A stretch of DNA of 64,000 nt from Leucocoprinus leucothites (taxonomy: Eukaryota; Basidiomycota; Agaricomycetes; Agaricales; Agaricaceae), in the NCBI GenBank assembly GCA_013368445.1, contig JAACJO010000024.1, positions 186,001-250,000 on the forward strand, given 5' to 3'. The notes beneath the pieces are model-generated. The model was not told the DNA's origin. It did not search any database and was given only the letters and a program-made list of their open reading frames with translations. Both the position numbers and the translations under genes were made by a program. Every line of letters begins with the position of its first letter. Position 1 is the first letter of the stretch. Shown here one piece after another: positions 23,006-34,476 of this stretch.

Positions 23006-25010
23006 ATGCCAAAGAACCAACCTGATTCTTTGCGTACAAACTATGAAGGCAGCCAATCAGAAGAGTCCAACCACAAGTGTCCAACTAGTAGACTAATGTT
23101 ATCTAAAGAACCCGAATCACCATCATGGATCAGTGAGATCAACAATCAAACCAAAAACTATTCAGATTACGAATCTGATGAAAATCCAAATTCATCCAAC
23201 TCTATCAATTCTATTTTTAGAACTAATATCACACCCAATACACAACAATGTATAATTGAACTAATACTTGAATGACACCCATCAATTGTTGTTTGTGAAT
23301 GCCTGAAACCTCATCTTCTAACAATTGTAGAAGAGCAGACCCCCCACACCTTGCAGCATGCCTCTCCAAGAGATTCCAAAGCCATTTCCATCCTGAAAAC
23401 AAACCACAAGAATCAACTAGTGGAAACTTACCAGTTGAAACCTGAGAATCCCAGAATGCCCTCTTCTCACAACAGCTCCCAGACCTTCCAACCCCTCCCA
23501 CAAAACCCTCACTACTCCCAGCTATCCAAAGACAAAGAAGTAGACAACACAAAGAAGAACACCAATCCCAAATTGAAGAAACCCTTACTAGACTTGACAA
23601 CCTTACCCAGACAGAACCACCCAGACTCCAACTCAAACCAATTGCAACCCAAGAAATACCTTCACAAGGATCTTCCACTGTTCCCGCCTGATCCCAATCA
23701 GATTCTGAAGTCTCCTACAGATCTCAAAGAGCAGGATCACCAATGGAATCCAGTGAATTCAATAGAGGAGCCGAAGTCTTGGCAGCAAACACATTCAGAT
23801 ATAGAGCCAATAATCCAGAATATAATGTCTATCAACCAGTACCACAAGGTTTCAAAGGGAAAGGACTGCCTGGAAACCCAGACAGAGGAGGAGGAGGAGG
23901 TGGAGGAGGATTCTTTGGACAACCACAACAACAGCAACCCCAGCACTACAATAGAGGAGTCAAATACAACTTACCCAAAGAATTCAACAGCACTGCCCAG
24001 GATTATCAAAGATGGAAAGAACAACTCACATTATACTTGGCCAACCATGATCAATTCCCATCAGACCATGACACCATCATCTGTGCATTATACAACATGG
24101 GAGAAGGAAAAAGTTTCTGGAGGAGAGACTTCCTTACCCACCACATGCAAAATGGAGTACCTACCTTTGGTACCACTGATGCATTTTGGCAAGCCTTGGA
24201 TCAATTGTTCCTACCATTCAACAAAGGAGAAAGCTTCCTCAGAGAATGGCTCATGCTCAAACAAATGCAAAGACCTGTTGAGACCTACATCATGGAGTTC
24301 CAAATCCTGGCTAACCAAGCCGGAGTCTGAGAAACCCAACAACTCATCCATCAATTCAGAGAAGGTCCCGACCCATGCATTGCAATCTGTGCTATTTCAA
24401 AACATCCAGGAAACAACTTGGAGGAATGGTTCATGGCAGCCCATGTGGCAGAGGAAACTGAAAGAATGGAGGCAGACTATTATCAAAGATGCCCCCAGAT
24501 ATACTCCAGAAGAAAGATGGCAAAACAAAAAGGTGCAATTATCACCAGTGTCAAGGCTACATCCTGCTCCAACCTCATCAGGACCTGAATATGATGGATG
24601 TCAATGCTATGGAAGCACTACTTCAGAACTTTGCGATTTCTCAAGGCTATCAACAAAACAATGATTCATCATCTGATGAAAGCAAAAGCAACAATGATGA
24701 TGATCAAGAGAACATTAAACAGTCAATCCTACAAGCATTTGACACAATCCTTTCTACACATCAAAAAGAAAGCCTTAGGAAAGGGACATGTTTTGAATGT
24801 GAACAAACAGGACACTTTGCCAGAGATTGTCCCAAACATAAAGCACACCTTTCAAAAATCCCCAGAAGTTCCCAGTCCAAAATGCCAAACATAAGCGACC
24901 CGTATCACCTAAGAAACCACACAGTAATGACAAGAAAGCACAGAGATGCTTCCAAAGCATGCAACTCAATGAAATTGTCCAAAGTATCCCAGACAATGAA
25001 GAAGTTGTAA
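23006..25010 (+). pseudogene. A2 gag
   Basis: Collinear with A1 gag: an acidic N-terminal part (23006-23275), a Gln/Pro/Ser-rich region, a Gly-rich run near 23890, the capsid part (KEFNSTAQDYQRWKEQLTL, FWRRDFLTHHMQNG) at 23960-24330, an acidic segment and the zinc knuckle CFECEQTGHFARDC (24789-24830). TGA at 24328 is shared with A1. Frameshifts separate at least three blocks. Confidence 0.85.
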
Positions 25011-25089
25011 ATGTCTATAATGAACATGCTGATCAACCCAGATTTGCCCATCGAGAAATCCAGGATTTTGCCCCAGACAATTAGCATCC

Positions 25090-25530
25090 ATGTCTAATTC
25101 ATCAAAACCCTCTACTGGACAGTGCACACCCTCTTATTTATCCTCTCGCTCTTCAACCCCAGATTCCAATGGACCTATTTATTTCTCAAATGGACTACAG
25201 AATGATAGTTACCCCAGACCAAAGACCCCAACTCAACTCTCTCATCTAAATGAAGTTTCCCTTACCCCTATGCAATCAAACACCCTTTATCTTCCCCTAA
25301 AAGTGCACCCACCAGAGAGAACTGTGGATACCTTAGCACTCCTTGACTCAGGAGCTGGAGCCGAACTTGTCAATCAAGATCTCATCAATGAATGGAAACT
25401 TCCAAGAAGAAAACTCCCAAAACCCCTTGCATTCAGGAATGGAGACAGATCAGTTGTAGAAAACTCATCCATCACCAATTATGTAGTAATTGAAACTACC
25501 ATTTACAGAAAATGAATCAAAACCAATGCA
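25090..25530 (+). pseudogene. A2 aspartic protease
   Basis: An open frame of 141 codons contains the active-site motif ALLDSGAGAELVNQD (about 25337-25380) and a C-terminal segment FRNGDRSVVENSSITNYVV. It ends at TGA 25513, within the pol polyprotein. Retroviral-type proteases work as dimers and cut Gag-Pol. Confidence 0.8.
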
Positions 25531-27160
25531 ATTGTCACAAACCTAGGATGACCCAGAATAATCTATGGAATCCCATGGTTTTCAAAATACAACCCAGACA
25601 TAGATTGGACTAAGAAAACCCTTTCTTGGCAATCTTACATTGAAAACCAAGAATTCACAGCATTACTTGATTCAGCATTTTCCAATGCAATCGGCTTGGA
25701 TGAACTCAACCTGTCAGAACAACATTTTATCAAATTCAATGCTAAAACATCACATTCCCAGACATTTGCCCAACAACATGGAGAAAAGAAAGAAACCAAC
25801 CCTACCAAAATAGTACCCAATTATCTTCATAAATTCCTTGGCCTTTTCAGCAAGAAGAAAAGCAAAAGGTTCCCTCTATCTCAAACCTACAATCACAAAA
25901 TTGAGATGAAACCATCATTCCAACCAAAAGCCATTCCCTCTTACAAACTATTGTATGGAGAAATACTCAAACTCGACAAATTCATCAAAGAAAATCTATG
26001 AAAGGGATACATCAGATCATTGAAGTCACCAATGGCTTCTCCTTTCTTCTTTGTATCCAAGAAAAACAGATCTCTGAGACCATGTTAAGATTACCAATAC
26101 CTCAATGAATCATACCATCAAAAATGCCTATCCAATTCCTAGTATCCAATCAATCCTCAACCAACTTCAAGGATCAAAATACTTCACTGTACTTGATGTA
26201 TGACTTGGATACAATAATATTCGCATTTTTGATGGAGATCAATGGAAAGGAGCCTTTTATACCCATAAAGGATTATTCGAACCTACCATTATATTCTTTG
26301 GAATGTGCAATAGCCCAGCAACATTCCAGAATATGATGGACACCATCCTTGCTCCTCTCATCCATCAAAATAAGGTGATTGTATACATGGACGATGTGTT
26401 GATTCATGTGAAAACAAAACAAGAGCTACAAGAAATCACCTGCCAAGTGTTTGAAATCTTTTGAAAACATGATCTCTACCTCAAAGCAGAGAAATGTGAT
26501 TTTGAAAAAGAAAAATTGGCATATCTAGGATTCATAATTTCACCTGATGAAGTTCACATAGACCCGATAAACCTCAAAGGAATAGTGGATTAGCCTATAC
26601 CCAAAAACCCATGAGATATCCACAAATTCATTGGATTCTGCAACTTTTATCAAAAATTCATATGAAATTATGCCCACTATGCAGCTCCCCTCAATACTCT
26701 TCTTTGCAAAAATCAACCATTTCAATGGAATTCAGAAGCTCAATCATTGTTTGACACTCTCAAAAAGAAATTTCTATAAGAACCTGTTCTCATAACCCCT
26801 GACCTGACAAAACCTTTTGAAATACAAACCAATGCCTTTAACCATGCATCTGGTGCGGTTTTACTTCAAAAAGACTCAAACAGAGTCATGCACCCATGTT
26901 TCTTCTACTCAAAAGGATTTTCCCCCACCAGAAAATGCTACTATACCTCCAAACAAGAATTCCTTGCAATCATCCATGCATTGCAAGAATGGCAACATTA
27001 CATCAATGGCTCACCTCATGAAACCATCATATGGACAGATCATGACAATATCATTCATTGGGCTAAACCATCAAAGTTATCCTGATGGACAATTTGATGG
27101 TCTGCCCTTACCAGCACCTATAAAGTCAAGATCCACCATATTGCTGGCATCAAAAATGTC
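25531..27160 (+). pseudogene. A2 reverse transcriptase and RNase H
   Basis: Following a linker (FAQQHGEKKETNPT), the RT starts near 25960 with ENL-TGA-KGYIR, where Ty3 elements have Arg or a similar residue. LDV-TGA-LGYNNIRI follows, then FFGMCNSPATF and the intact active site YMDDVLIH (about 26385). The thumb has TAG for Trp (26593) and TGA where A1 has CAA (Gln). Both derive from CGA. RNase H (26810-27085) reads QTNA for the usual DAS, then YTSKQEFLAIIHALQEWQHY and WTDHDN. Many stops and frameshifts. Confidence 0.85.
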
Positions 27161-28654
27161 ATGGCTGATATACTCTCACACAGACCTGATCACATCACAG
27201 AAGAAGAAGAGAAACTGCAAGCAGCCATCTCTGCCCATATGTTTGATACATCATCCTTCCCAGCAATGGACATTGATATCCTCGATCTGGAAATTGAAGA
27301 ATCACTCCCAACAAAACCCAATGGCTCACCTCTTATTGACGAAAAAGGACATTTCACACTACCTGCCAATAACACATTCAAGAAACAATTACTCCAATGA
27401 GTACATGATGCTCCAGCAGCAGGACACCCTGGTACAACCAAAACCATATGAAAACTAGAAGAATACATCACATGGCCTGGAATGAGAGCTTTTGTCAAGA
27501 ACTACATGAAAGGATGCCTGATCTGTCAACAACACAAAATCAACAGATGGCTTTTCAAGCCCCCACTCCAACCCATTAAAGGACCTTGCTCTTTGTGACC
27601 CTTTGCACAAATAGCTATGGATCTCATCACTGATCTTCCAGATGTCAATGGATTCGATTCTATTTTGTCCATAGTGGACCACAGACTCACAAAAGGGATA
27701 ATTATAGTACCAACACAAAAAGAAGCCACTGCAGATCACATCTCTGATCTGTTAATCAAAAATGTCTTCTCATGTTTTGGAACCCCAGATAAAATTATCT
27801 CTGATCAAGACCCTAGATTTGTCACTAAATCTGTCCAAGCTTTGTTCAAGAAGCTAGGAATAGAAGATGCATGATCTACCACATACCACCCTCAATCTAA
27901 TGGTACCACCAAACACTTCAACCAAGAAATCGAAATGTACCTCTCTGCTTACTGCTTCAAAAACACTCTTGACTGGCCAAAGAAACTACCCCTCATCGAA
28001 TTTGCACACAATTCCCACACCCATTCCAACAGATCACAGACACCTTTTGAACTGATGTATGGTCATCCCCTCAAATCTTCCCCAACTGATCAAGAACCAA
28101 CAAATAACCTGGCAACTGAACACCACATCAACTGGATAAAGAATATCCACATTGCTGCACAAGATTCACATGAGAAAGCAAGGCAAACTATAACCAAATG
28201 CATCAAAGGCCCACTCCCCAAACTAGAAGTAGGACAGAAGGTTTGGCTGGATTCATGCAATCTCTCTATTTGAGCACCATCAAGGAAACTATCAGCAAAA
28301 CACATAGGACCATTCGAAATCACAAAGAAGCTTGGACCTGTGAACTACAAACTAAAATTACCCAAATCATGGAAAGTTCATCCCCACTTCCACATAGGAC
28401 TCCTATGGCCAGTAACTGAGAATGATGAATATGGAAATCACTTCGAGAACCCACCACCTGATCTCATACAAGGAGAAGAAGAATGGGAAGTCAAAGACAT
28501 TGTTTGCCATCACAAAACACATCGCAGAAAGATCGAATATCTGATCCACTGGAAAGGACACCCCAATTCAGAACGGACATGGCAGCCCGCAGACACCCTA
28601 AAGAATGCACAGGAGATGCTAGACACATATAAACAGCATCACAAACTTTGTTGA
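27161..28654 (+). pseudogene. A2 integrase with C-terminal chromodomain
   Basis: The frame starts MADILSHRPDH, followed by an acidic linker. The zinc domain ends CLICQQHK (27515). The DDE core has Asp in MDLITDLP (27617) and in ISDQDPRF (27800). The catalytic Glu of the usual TERxNQE motif is Lys (TTKHFNQE, about 27905). A chromodomain follows (28490-28640: EWEVKDIV, KIEYLIHWKGHP, RTWQPADTL), which in chromoviruses directs insertion to modified histones. Several stops, mostly TGA. Confidence 0.87.
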
Positions 28655-28667
28655 AAAACCCAGAATC

Positions 28668-30054
28668 ATGCAACACCTCATTCCAAACATCACCCCAGAA
28701 CCCTACACCTACAAAACCAATGTACCTCTTACACCCCTCTGCAAACTCGACACCACATCAAATTCCAATCATTTATCTTCACACCCTCTATCATATATCT
28801 GTACTGGACCAGGAATGAGCCATGTCTCTACCCCTCCAGTCACAACCATTGAGATCATTCAGCCCCCTTCCCCAATCTTGGAAGATCCCTCACCAGAGGA
28901 AAGCATTACCAACCCCACTTGAGCCCTTTGTACCTTCCAACTCTATGATGCCCCCTTCACTGAAGCTAGGACCACTCTCCATGAAGATTCACTTGACACT
29001 GTCCAGTTCAACCTATTCAGGGAGGACTGGACTACTCTCCTATTTCTTAAATACACAATGTTCCACCACTTGTATTCCCTCAAGTGCCACGCTGACTCAC
29101 TTCACCAAACTGTTGAATCTCCTATTGTCAGAAAAATCATATCAGTGGCTGAACAAGCCCTTCATGCTTTCCCAAAGGCTCCAGATCCAAGTGAGCCTAG
29201 CAAGACTCAACAAGGATCTGAACTCCCTGACCTCCAGTACCTGGATGGACCTGATGCTGGAACCAATGGAGTACCCCTTGAACTTCCTAATGTGGATTGA
29301 CCTGACACCACTCAGGGAGAGAAACAAATTGGAACACCTGATAATTGACTATGATTGCCACAAATGGAATCCAACTTGGTTCCCACCCCTGAAATTCCTG
29401 AACTGAGAGTTTACTGTGCAATCTGTAGGATCAATGGTCATTTTGTGGACCAATGCAAATGTTACACCTGTAACTACTGCCGACACTCAGCCCCTGGACA
29501 TCTTGGATGATACTGTTTCCTCAACAAAAACTGAGCCTGCACCACCTGGGAGTTTGCACAAGTCCTCCAATGACAAGCCATCACAAAGTTCCCACAATTA
29601 CATCTCTTCCCACTCACTGCATTCATCAATGGAGTCTCTGACCAAGAATGACAATGGCTCAAACCTATCCTTACCCACAAATATCCATCCCAAGTATTTA
29701 GACCCAGAGACCTCCCCCTATCTCCTTCCCAAACCTCTCCAACTCAAGAAATCTGCCCAGTCCAACATGTCTGACACCAACAACAAAGACAAAATGAAGT
29801 CATCCTCTACATGGGACTTGACTCAACAGATGCAAGTAGAACACAAGTTTTACCACCACATTCTCCAGCTCACCCAACTCCTGATATCCAACATTTGTAT
29901 TATAAAATGCCTCGCCATCAACCTTGTACCCAACACCACCTCTGACCCTACCAAATCTCTGATGGAGGCTATGACCATTGGGACACTTATAGAGAAGAAT
30001 ATGATGACCCCTATGATGATGTTGCCTGGGCCAATATCACCGGGGAGCCCTATA
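28668..30054 (+). pseudogene. A2 ORF3, double zinc-knuckle protein
   Basis: Downstream of the chromodomain one frame can be read for over 400 codons with about nine stops, all TGA. It has a Pro-rich start, a helical central part (VRKIISVAEQALHAFPKAP), then two zinc knuckles at 29415-29516 with spacing C-x2-C-x4-H-x4-C-x4-C-x2-C-x6-H-x4-C. An acidic Tyr-rich tail follows (EEYDDPYDDVAWANI). The same arrangement lies in element D at 36788-36889. Typical Ty3 elements end after integrase. Function unknown; nucleic-acid binding is inferred from the knuckles. Confidence 0.65.
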
Positions 30055-30146
30055 GGAGGACTAGGAGGAGGACCACCAAATCCTAATCCAAACCCCCCAC
30101 CAAACCCAAACATGGCACAACCTCAAGCAGGATTCCAGCTCAAATA
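30055..30146 (+). repeat. Duplicated block of D gag before the A2 3' LTR
   Basis: This 92 bp matches D gag just left of the A2 5' LTR (to 21393), ending in GGATTCCAGCTCAAATA versus GGATTCTAGCTCAAATA, with about 18 bases missing near its start. Here the codon is CAG where the left copy has TAG. Confidence 0.85.
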
Positions 30147-30843
30147 TGTTATAAACATCGACTTGATTGATGCCCATTGTGACTTGATCATCCTAGATGC
30201 TGACACAGCCACCCAGTCCGAAGTGGCCCTACTTGACTGGGAGGAATACATTGGGAAGTTTGACATTGAAGAAGAAAGATTTGATGTTGATTGGGACAAG
30301 TACAATTGGATGGATGTCATTACTAGGATCAGAAGGAATGGTTTCACTGTTTGATAGGAATGGACTAACAGACTGATAAACAGATGATGATAGTTTCATG
30401 GACATTGCATTTGGATTTGAACATTTGGATATCTAACTATGATAGCTGTTACATCAGTGGACAGATTAGTATTTATCAGTATTGTGATTGTGATCCAGGA
30501 CTTGTAGTTGTAGTTTCATAGTTTGATATGGTTTTGTCCTAGTTAGTATTTAAGAACCTTGTATTAGAAAGATTAAACACAAGTTTAATCTTTCCTTTGT
30601 TTTCCAGACTACTTGTGTTTACTCATCTTGACTTGAATCCACCTGTATCATTGTTGTTGTCTCAAACCTCATGCTACCTTAGACTTACCTCAAGTCTTCT
30701 TGGCCTTCTCTTACTGTGCTTTTGAGAATACTCAAGCTCATTAATTGAAGTAGGTTAAAGACCAGTTAGCTGCTGTCTTACATAACCTAATCATGTGTTG
30801 TGACATGTGACATTACTAGGTGCTCTGACTGTAAATCTTAACA
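30147..30843 (+). repeat. 3' LTR-A of A2
   Basis: 697 bp, TG...CA, flanked by AAATA on both sides (30142-30146 and 30844-30848). The D gag frame upstream continues in frame into the U3 reading frame (to 30354). Taken alone it looks like a perfect solo LTR in D gag, which matters for explaining the duplicated block before it. Confidence 0.92.
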
Positions 30844-30848
30844 AAATA

Positions 30849-32010
30849 TCCAAAGCCCAACAGGTTTGATGGCAACCCCTGCTACTACAGACCATGGATG
30901 GCTGAAGTCAAACTCTACTTCAACTCATATGGTGTTACAAGCAACACTGAGAGAATCAACTACACCCTTGGATTACTTGATGGAGCTGCCATGTTATCGC
31001 AACAGGATTACAGACTTAGTCAAGCAACTACAGCTACCCAAGCAGGATATGTTGCACACACCTTCAACCAGTTCAAGAATGTACTTGGACAGTCATTTGC
31101 TCCAACACAACAGAGCTTTGAGGCTGAGAGAGAGCTCCACTATTACAGACAACAGAACAAATACATTGAAGAATATATCACTAATTTTTCCATCCTCACC
31201 TCATGTGCAGGACTTGTTGACAGCACTTCTCTCTGATCCTACTTGGCCAAAGGACTTGACAATGATGTCAGATTTGAAGCAATTTGATCTGACCCCCAAA
31301 CCCTTGACAAGTGGAAAGCTGCTGTAAGACAAGCATACAAAGTTGTCCAAGAGCAAAGGAGATACCACATTGGAAATTCTAATCCAGGATCTTCAAACAG
31401 ATCAAGAAAGACCAAAAAGAATAGTAGACAACATAGACCCCAACCAAGATATAATGACATCTATAGTCAACCCATATCTAGACCTAGACAATCCAAATGG
31501 GACATAGATATCAACGGAATATCAAGAGGCATATACTGATTATCAGTTGAAGATGATCGGGAAGCAGACAACAGAGGTATATACAAACTTGGCACAGAGG
31601 ATGATGATAATCCTGAAGAAGAGGAGAGTGAAGGAGAAGACATCAACCAAACATACAATGAAGGACCAAGCAATACAGACAGAGACATCTATAGGTCACT
31701 ATACTCCCACATTATCAATAATGTTCTCACTGATGAACAGAGAATTGCACTCAAAAGAGGAGAATGCTTCTTCTGCCACAAGAAAGGACATTTCGCTAAA
31801 TCTTGTCTGGCAAGGAAGGTTTGGTTTAAGTCAACAGGAAAGACAAAGATGGGATTGAAGCAGATGCAGAAGTCCCAGTCCAAACTGAAACAAGGGAATC
31901 ATAGACCTTTCAAGCCTAAAAGGAAAGATCCCAATGCCATAGTCTATGAAATAGACCAAGCTAGTGATGAAGATGATTCATTTCAAGAATACTCAAATGA
32001 AAATTTTTGA
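30849..32010 (+). pseudogene. D gag, C-terminal part
   Basis: The capsid region begins KYPKPNRFDGNPCYYRPWMA, continues VKLYFNSYG and FNQFKNVLGQSFAP, and ends with a basic/acidic tail. It includes a complete zinc knuckle CFFCHKKGHFAKSC (31769-31810). The frame ends at TGA near 32010. Frameshifts occur near 31235 and 31540. A second copy of this region lies inverted at 42251-43385. Confidence 0.82.
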
Positions 32011-32039
32011 GTACTCATGAAGATTAGATAGACATTATC

Positions 32040-32640
32040 AATCTTTAATCAAACCAAGGATTAACAGTACATGTACCAATATTGCTCCATACAACTATAG
32101 CAAAACACAACCTACAAGCACTACTTGATTCAGGAGTGAGTGGAGAATTCATCAACCCACAACTAGTCAATACTTACAATCTGCCAAAATGAAAAATGAA
32201 AAAGGCAATCAAAATCTGCAATGCCGATGGAACACAAAATCTATCAGGAAGTTGTACTCACTATACAAAATTAAAAATAGAAGTGAACAACAAGATTATG
32301 ATGATCTCTCCAAGAATAGTCAAACTTGGATCAAACCAACTATTCTTAGGAATCACATGGTTAAAGAAATTCAACCCTGATGTTCATTGGCAGAAACTGT
32401 CATTATGTTGGCAAGATGAAAACTCTCACATAATCAAATTAACCAAAGTGAAAACTGATTCCATCAATCAGTTGTATTATGAAATCAATGTGAAATCTAA
32501 CACATCACAACAACTTCACAACTCAGCTACTAAACCTAAATGGGAATCTGACCCAGTGAAAGCCATACCAAAGAAATTTCATCAGTTTCTCAAAGTCTTC
32601 AATAAAGATGAATCTGAGAAATTACCACCCAGATGTCCTT
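32040..32640 (+). pseudogene. D aspartic protease region
   Basis: LLDSGVSGEF (about 32125) is the protease active site (usually DSGAS). The following frame encodes KAIKICNADGTQNLSG, GSNQLFLGITWLKKFNPDV and a linker to RT (KAIPKKFHQFLKVF). TGA at 32190 and TAG at 32641 interrupt it; the latter is TGG in the 42.4 kb copy. Confidence 0.78.
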
Positions 32641-33856
32641 AGGATCATAAAATTGAGACTATACCCGAATTTGAACCCAAATGCATGCCAGTTTATCACC
32701 TGACACCTCAGGAAAGAACTGAACTTCACAAGTTTATTTCCAAAAATCTATGAAAGGGATATATTTGGAAATCCAAATCACCTATGGCCTCTTCTTTCTT
32801 CTTTGTAGGAAAGAAAGGAGGAGATTTACGCCCATGTCAAGACTACCAATTCCTTAACAAGAATATGATAAAGAATGCTCACCCAATACCAAGCATATCA
32901 TGAATCATGGATAAACTCAAAGGATCTAATTGGTTCACCAAGTTAGATGTCTGACTAGGATATAATAATGTCCAAAGCCATGAAGGACATGAATGGAAAG
33001 TGGCATTCTGCACTCCAAATGGGTTATACAAACCCACAGTCATGTTCTTTGGAATGACAAATTCCCCCACTACTTTCCAATCCATGATGGATCACATCTT
33101 TAAAGACCTTACTGAGAAAGGTGGAGTTATTATCTATATGGATAACATCCTTATCCATGCAAAAATGAAAGAACAACTTGAAAGACTTACTAAACAAGTC
33201 TTGAAAATTCTACAAGAAAACAAGTTGTATTTAAAGACTGAGAAATACAGATTTGAAAAGCAATGTCTAGAGTATCTCAGAGTTATCATAACTCCTGACT
33301 CTATCAAGATGGACCCAGTCAAATTAGAGGGTATACAGGATTTGGCCTGTACCCAAGTCTGTCCAAAATATCCAACAATTCATTGGTTTCGGTAATTTCT
33401 ACAGAAAGTTTATCCACAACTTCTCAGCTATTGCACAACCACTTAATGCCTTACTTTGCAAAACAATAAAATTCGAATGGAACCCAGAAGCACAGAAAAG
33501 CTTTGAGAAGCTCAAGGAACAATTCCTTAAGCAACCAATACTTCAAATAGTTGACGAATCAAAGCCATTTGAAATTGAATGCAATGCTTCTGCATTTGCT
33601 ACTGGTGCAGTACTACTCCAAAGAGACTCAAATGGAGATAAGCACCCCATGGCTTATTATTCACAAACCCTTAACCCTGCAGAATGAGATCATCATGTGT
33701 CTGACCAAGAATTCCTTGCTATTATTAGAGCACTAAAGGAATGGCAACAATACCTCAAAGGATCAGCATACCCTATCATCATATGGTCTGATCACAAGAA
33801 TCTCACCAGATGGCAAGAACCACAACAATTAAATTGAAGACAAGCCAGATGGATAC
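32641..33856 (+). pseudogene. D reverse transcriptase and RNase H (N-terminal part)
   Basis: RT motifs in order: [16 protein letters not shown] (32748), [23 protein letters not shown] (32953), FFGMTNSPTTFQ and YMDNILIH (33140), where the second catalytic Asp is Asn. After a frameshift near 33360 comes FYRKFIHNF. RNase H then reads ECNASAFATGAVLLQ, with Asn for the first catalytic Asp, followed by SDQEFLAIIRALKEW and WSDHKN. The frame is cut at 33857 by a solo LTR-D. Confidence 0.85.
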
Positions 33857-34476
33857 TGTTATGTATATTGATTATATCTAGCATTTGTTCTTTTTACAAT
33901 ACGAAGTCGATATTAGCTTTACTTAAGTAATATCACAATTATGTTTTCATCTTATTTGTCTTTGTATTTTCTAGTTTGTTTTGTTTTGTTTACATTTTGA
34001 TGACATGTGATTGTTAAATATAGCTGTGCTATATTTGGACTTACCTTGTGATTGGTCAGATGATCAAAGAAGAACTTCTTTAGAAGAACTTCTAAAGCTT
34101 CTTTGACAGATCGCATCTTATATAGTTTAATTAGTGTTAAGGAAGCTGTACGCTTCTCTTCTTTCATTAGAAGCCCTTAGCCCTAGTTAATAATAGGTAT
34201 AGACTTGTATTGTATATAAGTTGTTGACATCTACCAAGGAGAAACATCATTTCTACTTGGTTAGGTGGAGACTCAATACGAGCCTTTATCTATACAAAGT
34301 CGAATTGAACTTAAGCTCTAAGATCTCAATTACTAAAGTCTTTACTATTATAATCGCCGTATTATAACTCTGACTTAGTAAACGACTTTGTTGCTTACCG
34401 AGAAGGAGTCCCCTTTGATAAGATCAACTTGATACTTATTGCACCAGCTTAGGACCGGGCCAGTGTCACTATAACA
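33857..34476 (+). repeat. Solo LTR-D in D pol
   Basis: 620 bp, TG...CA, with the target duplication GATAC on both sides (33852-33856 and 34477-34481). RNase H resumes directly behind it. It contains a TATA-like CTTATATAG near 34118. Confidence 0.93.

Larger units (their letters stand above)
21394..30843 (+). mobile_element. Ty3/gypsy chromovirus A2, near full length
   Basis: Both LTRs are present (21394-22792 with a nested LTR, and 30147-30843), with gag, protease, RT, RNase H, integrase, chromodomain and ORF3 between them. The target duplication AAATA flanks it (21389-21393 and 30844-30848) in the gag of element D. The sequence just before the 3' LTR is not element A but a second copy of D gag (30055-30146), which also carries AAATA. 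All coding parts are inactivated. Confidence 0.88.

Noticed and set aside
29416..30354. A 312-codon open frame spanning ORF3, D gag and LTR-A taken as one protein.
   Set aside because: It crosses a rearrangement junction and an LTR boundary. The ORF3 zinc knuckles are in another frame, so the fusion is fortuitous.
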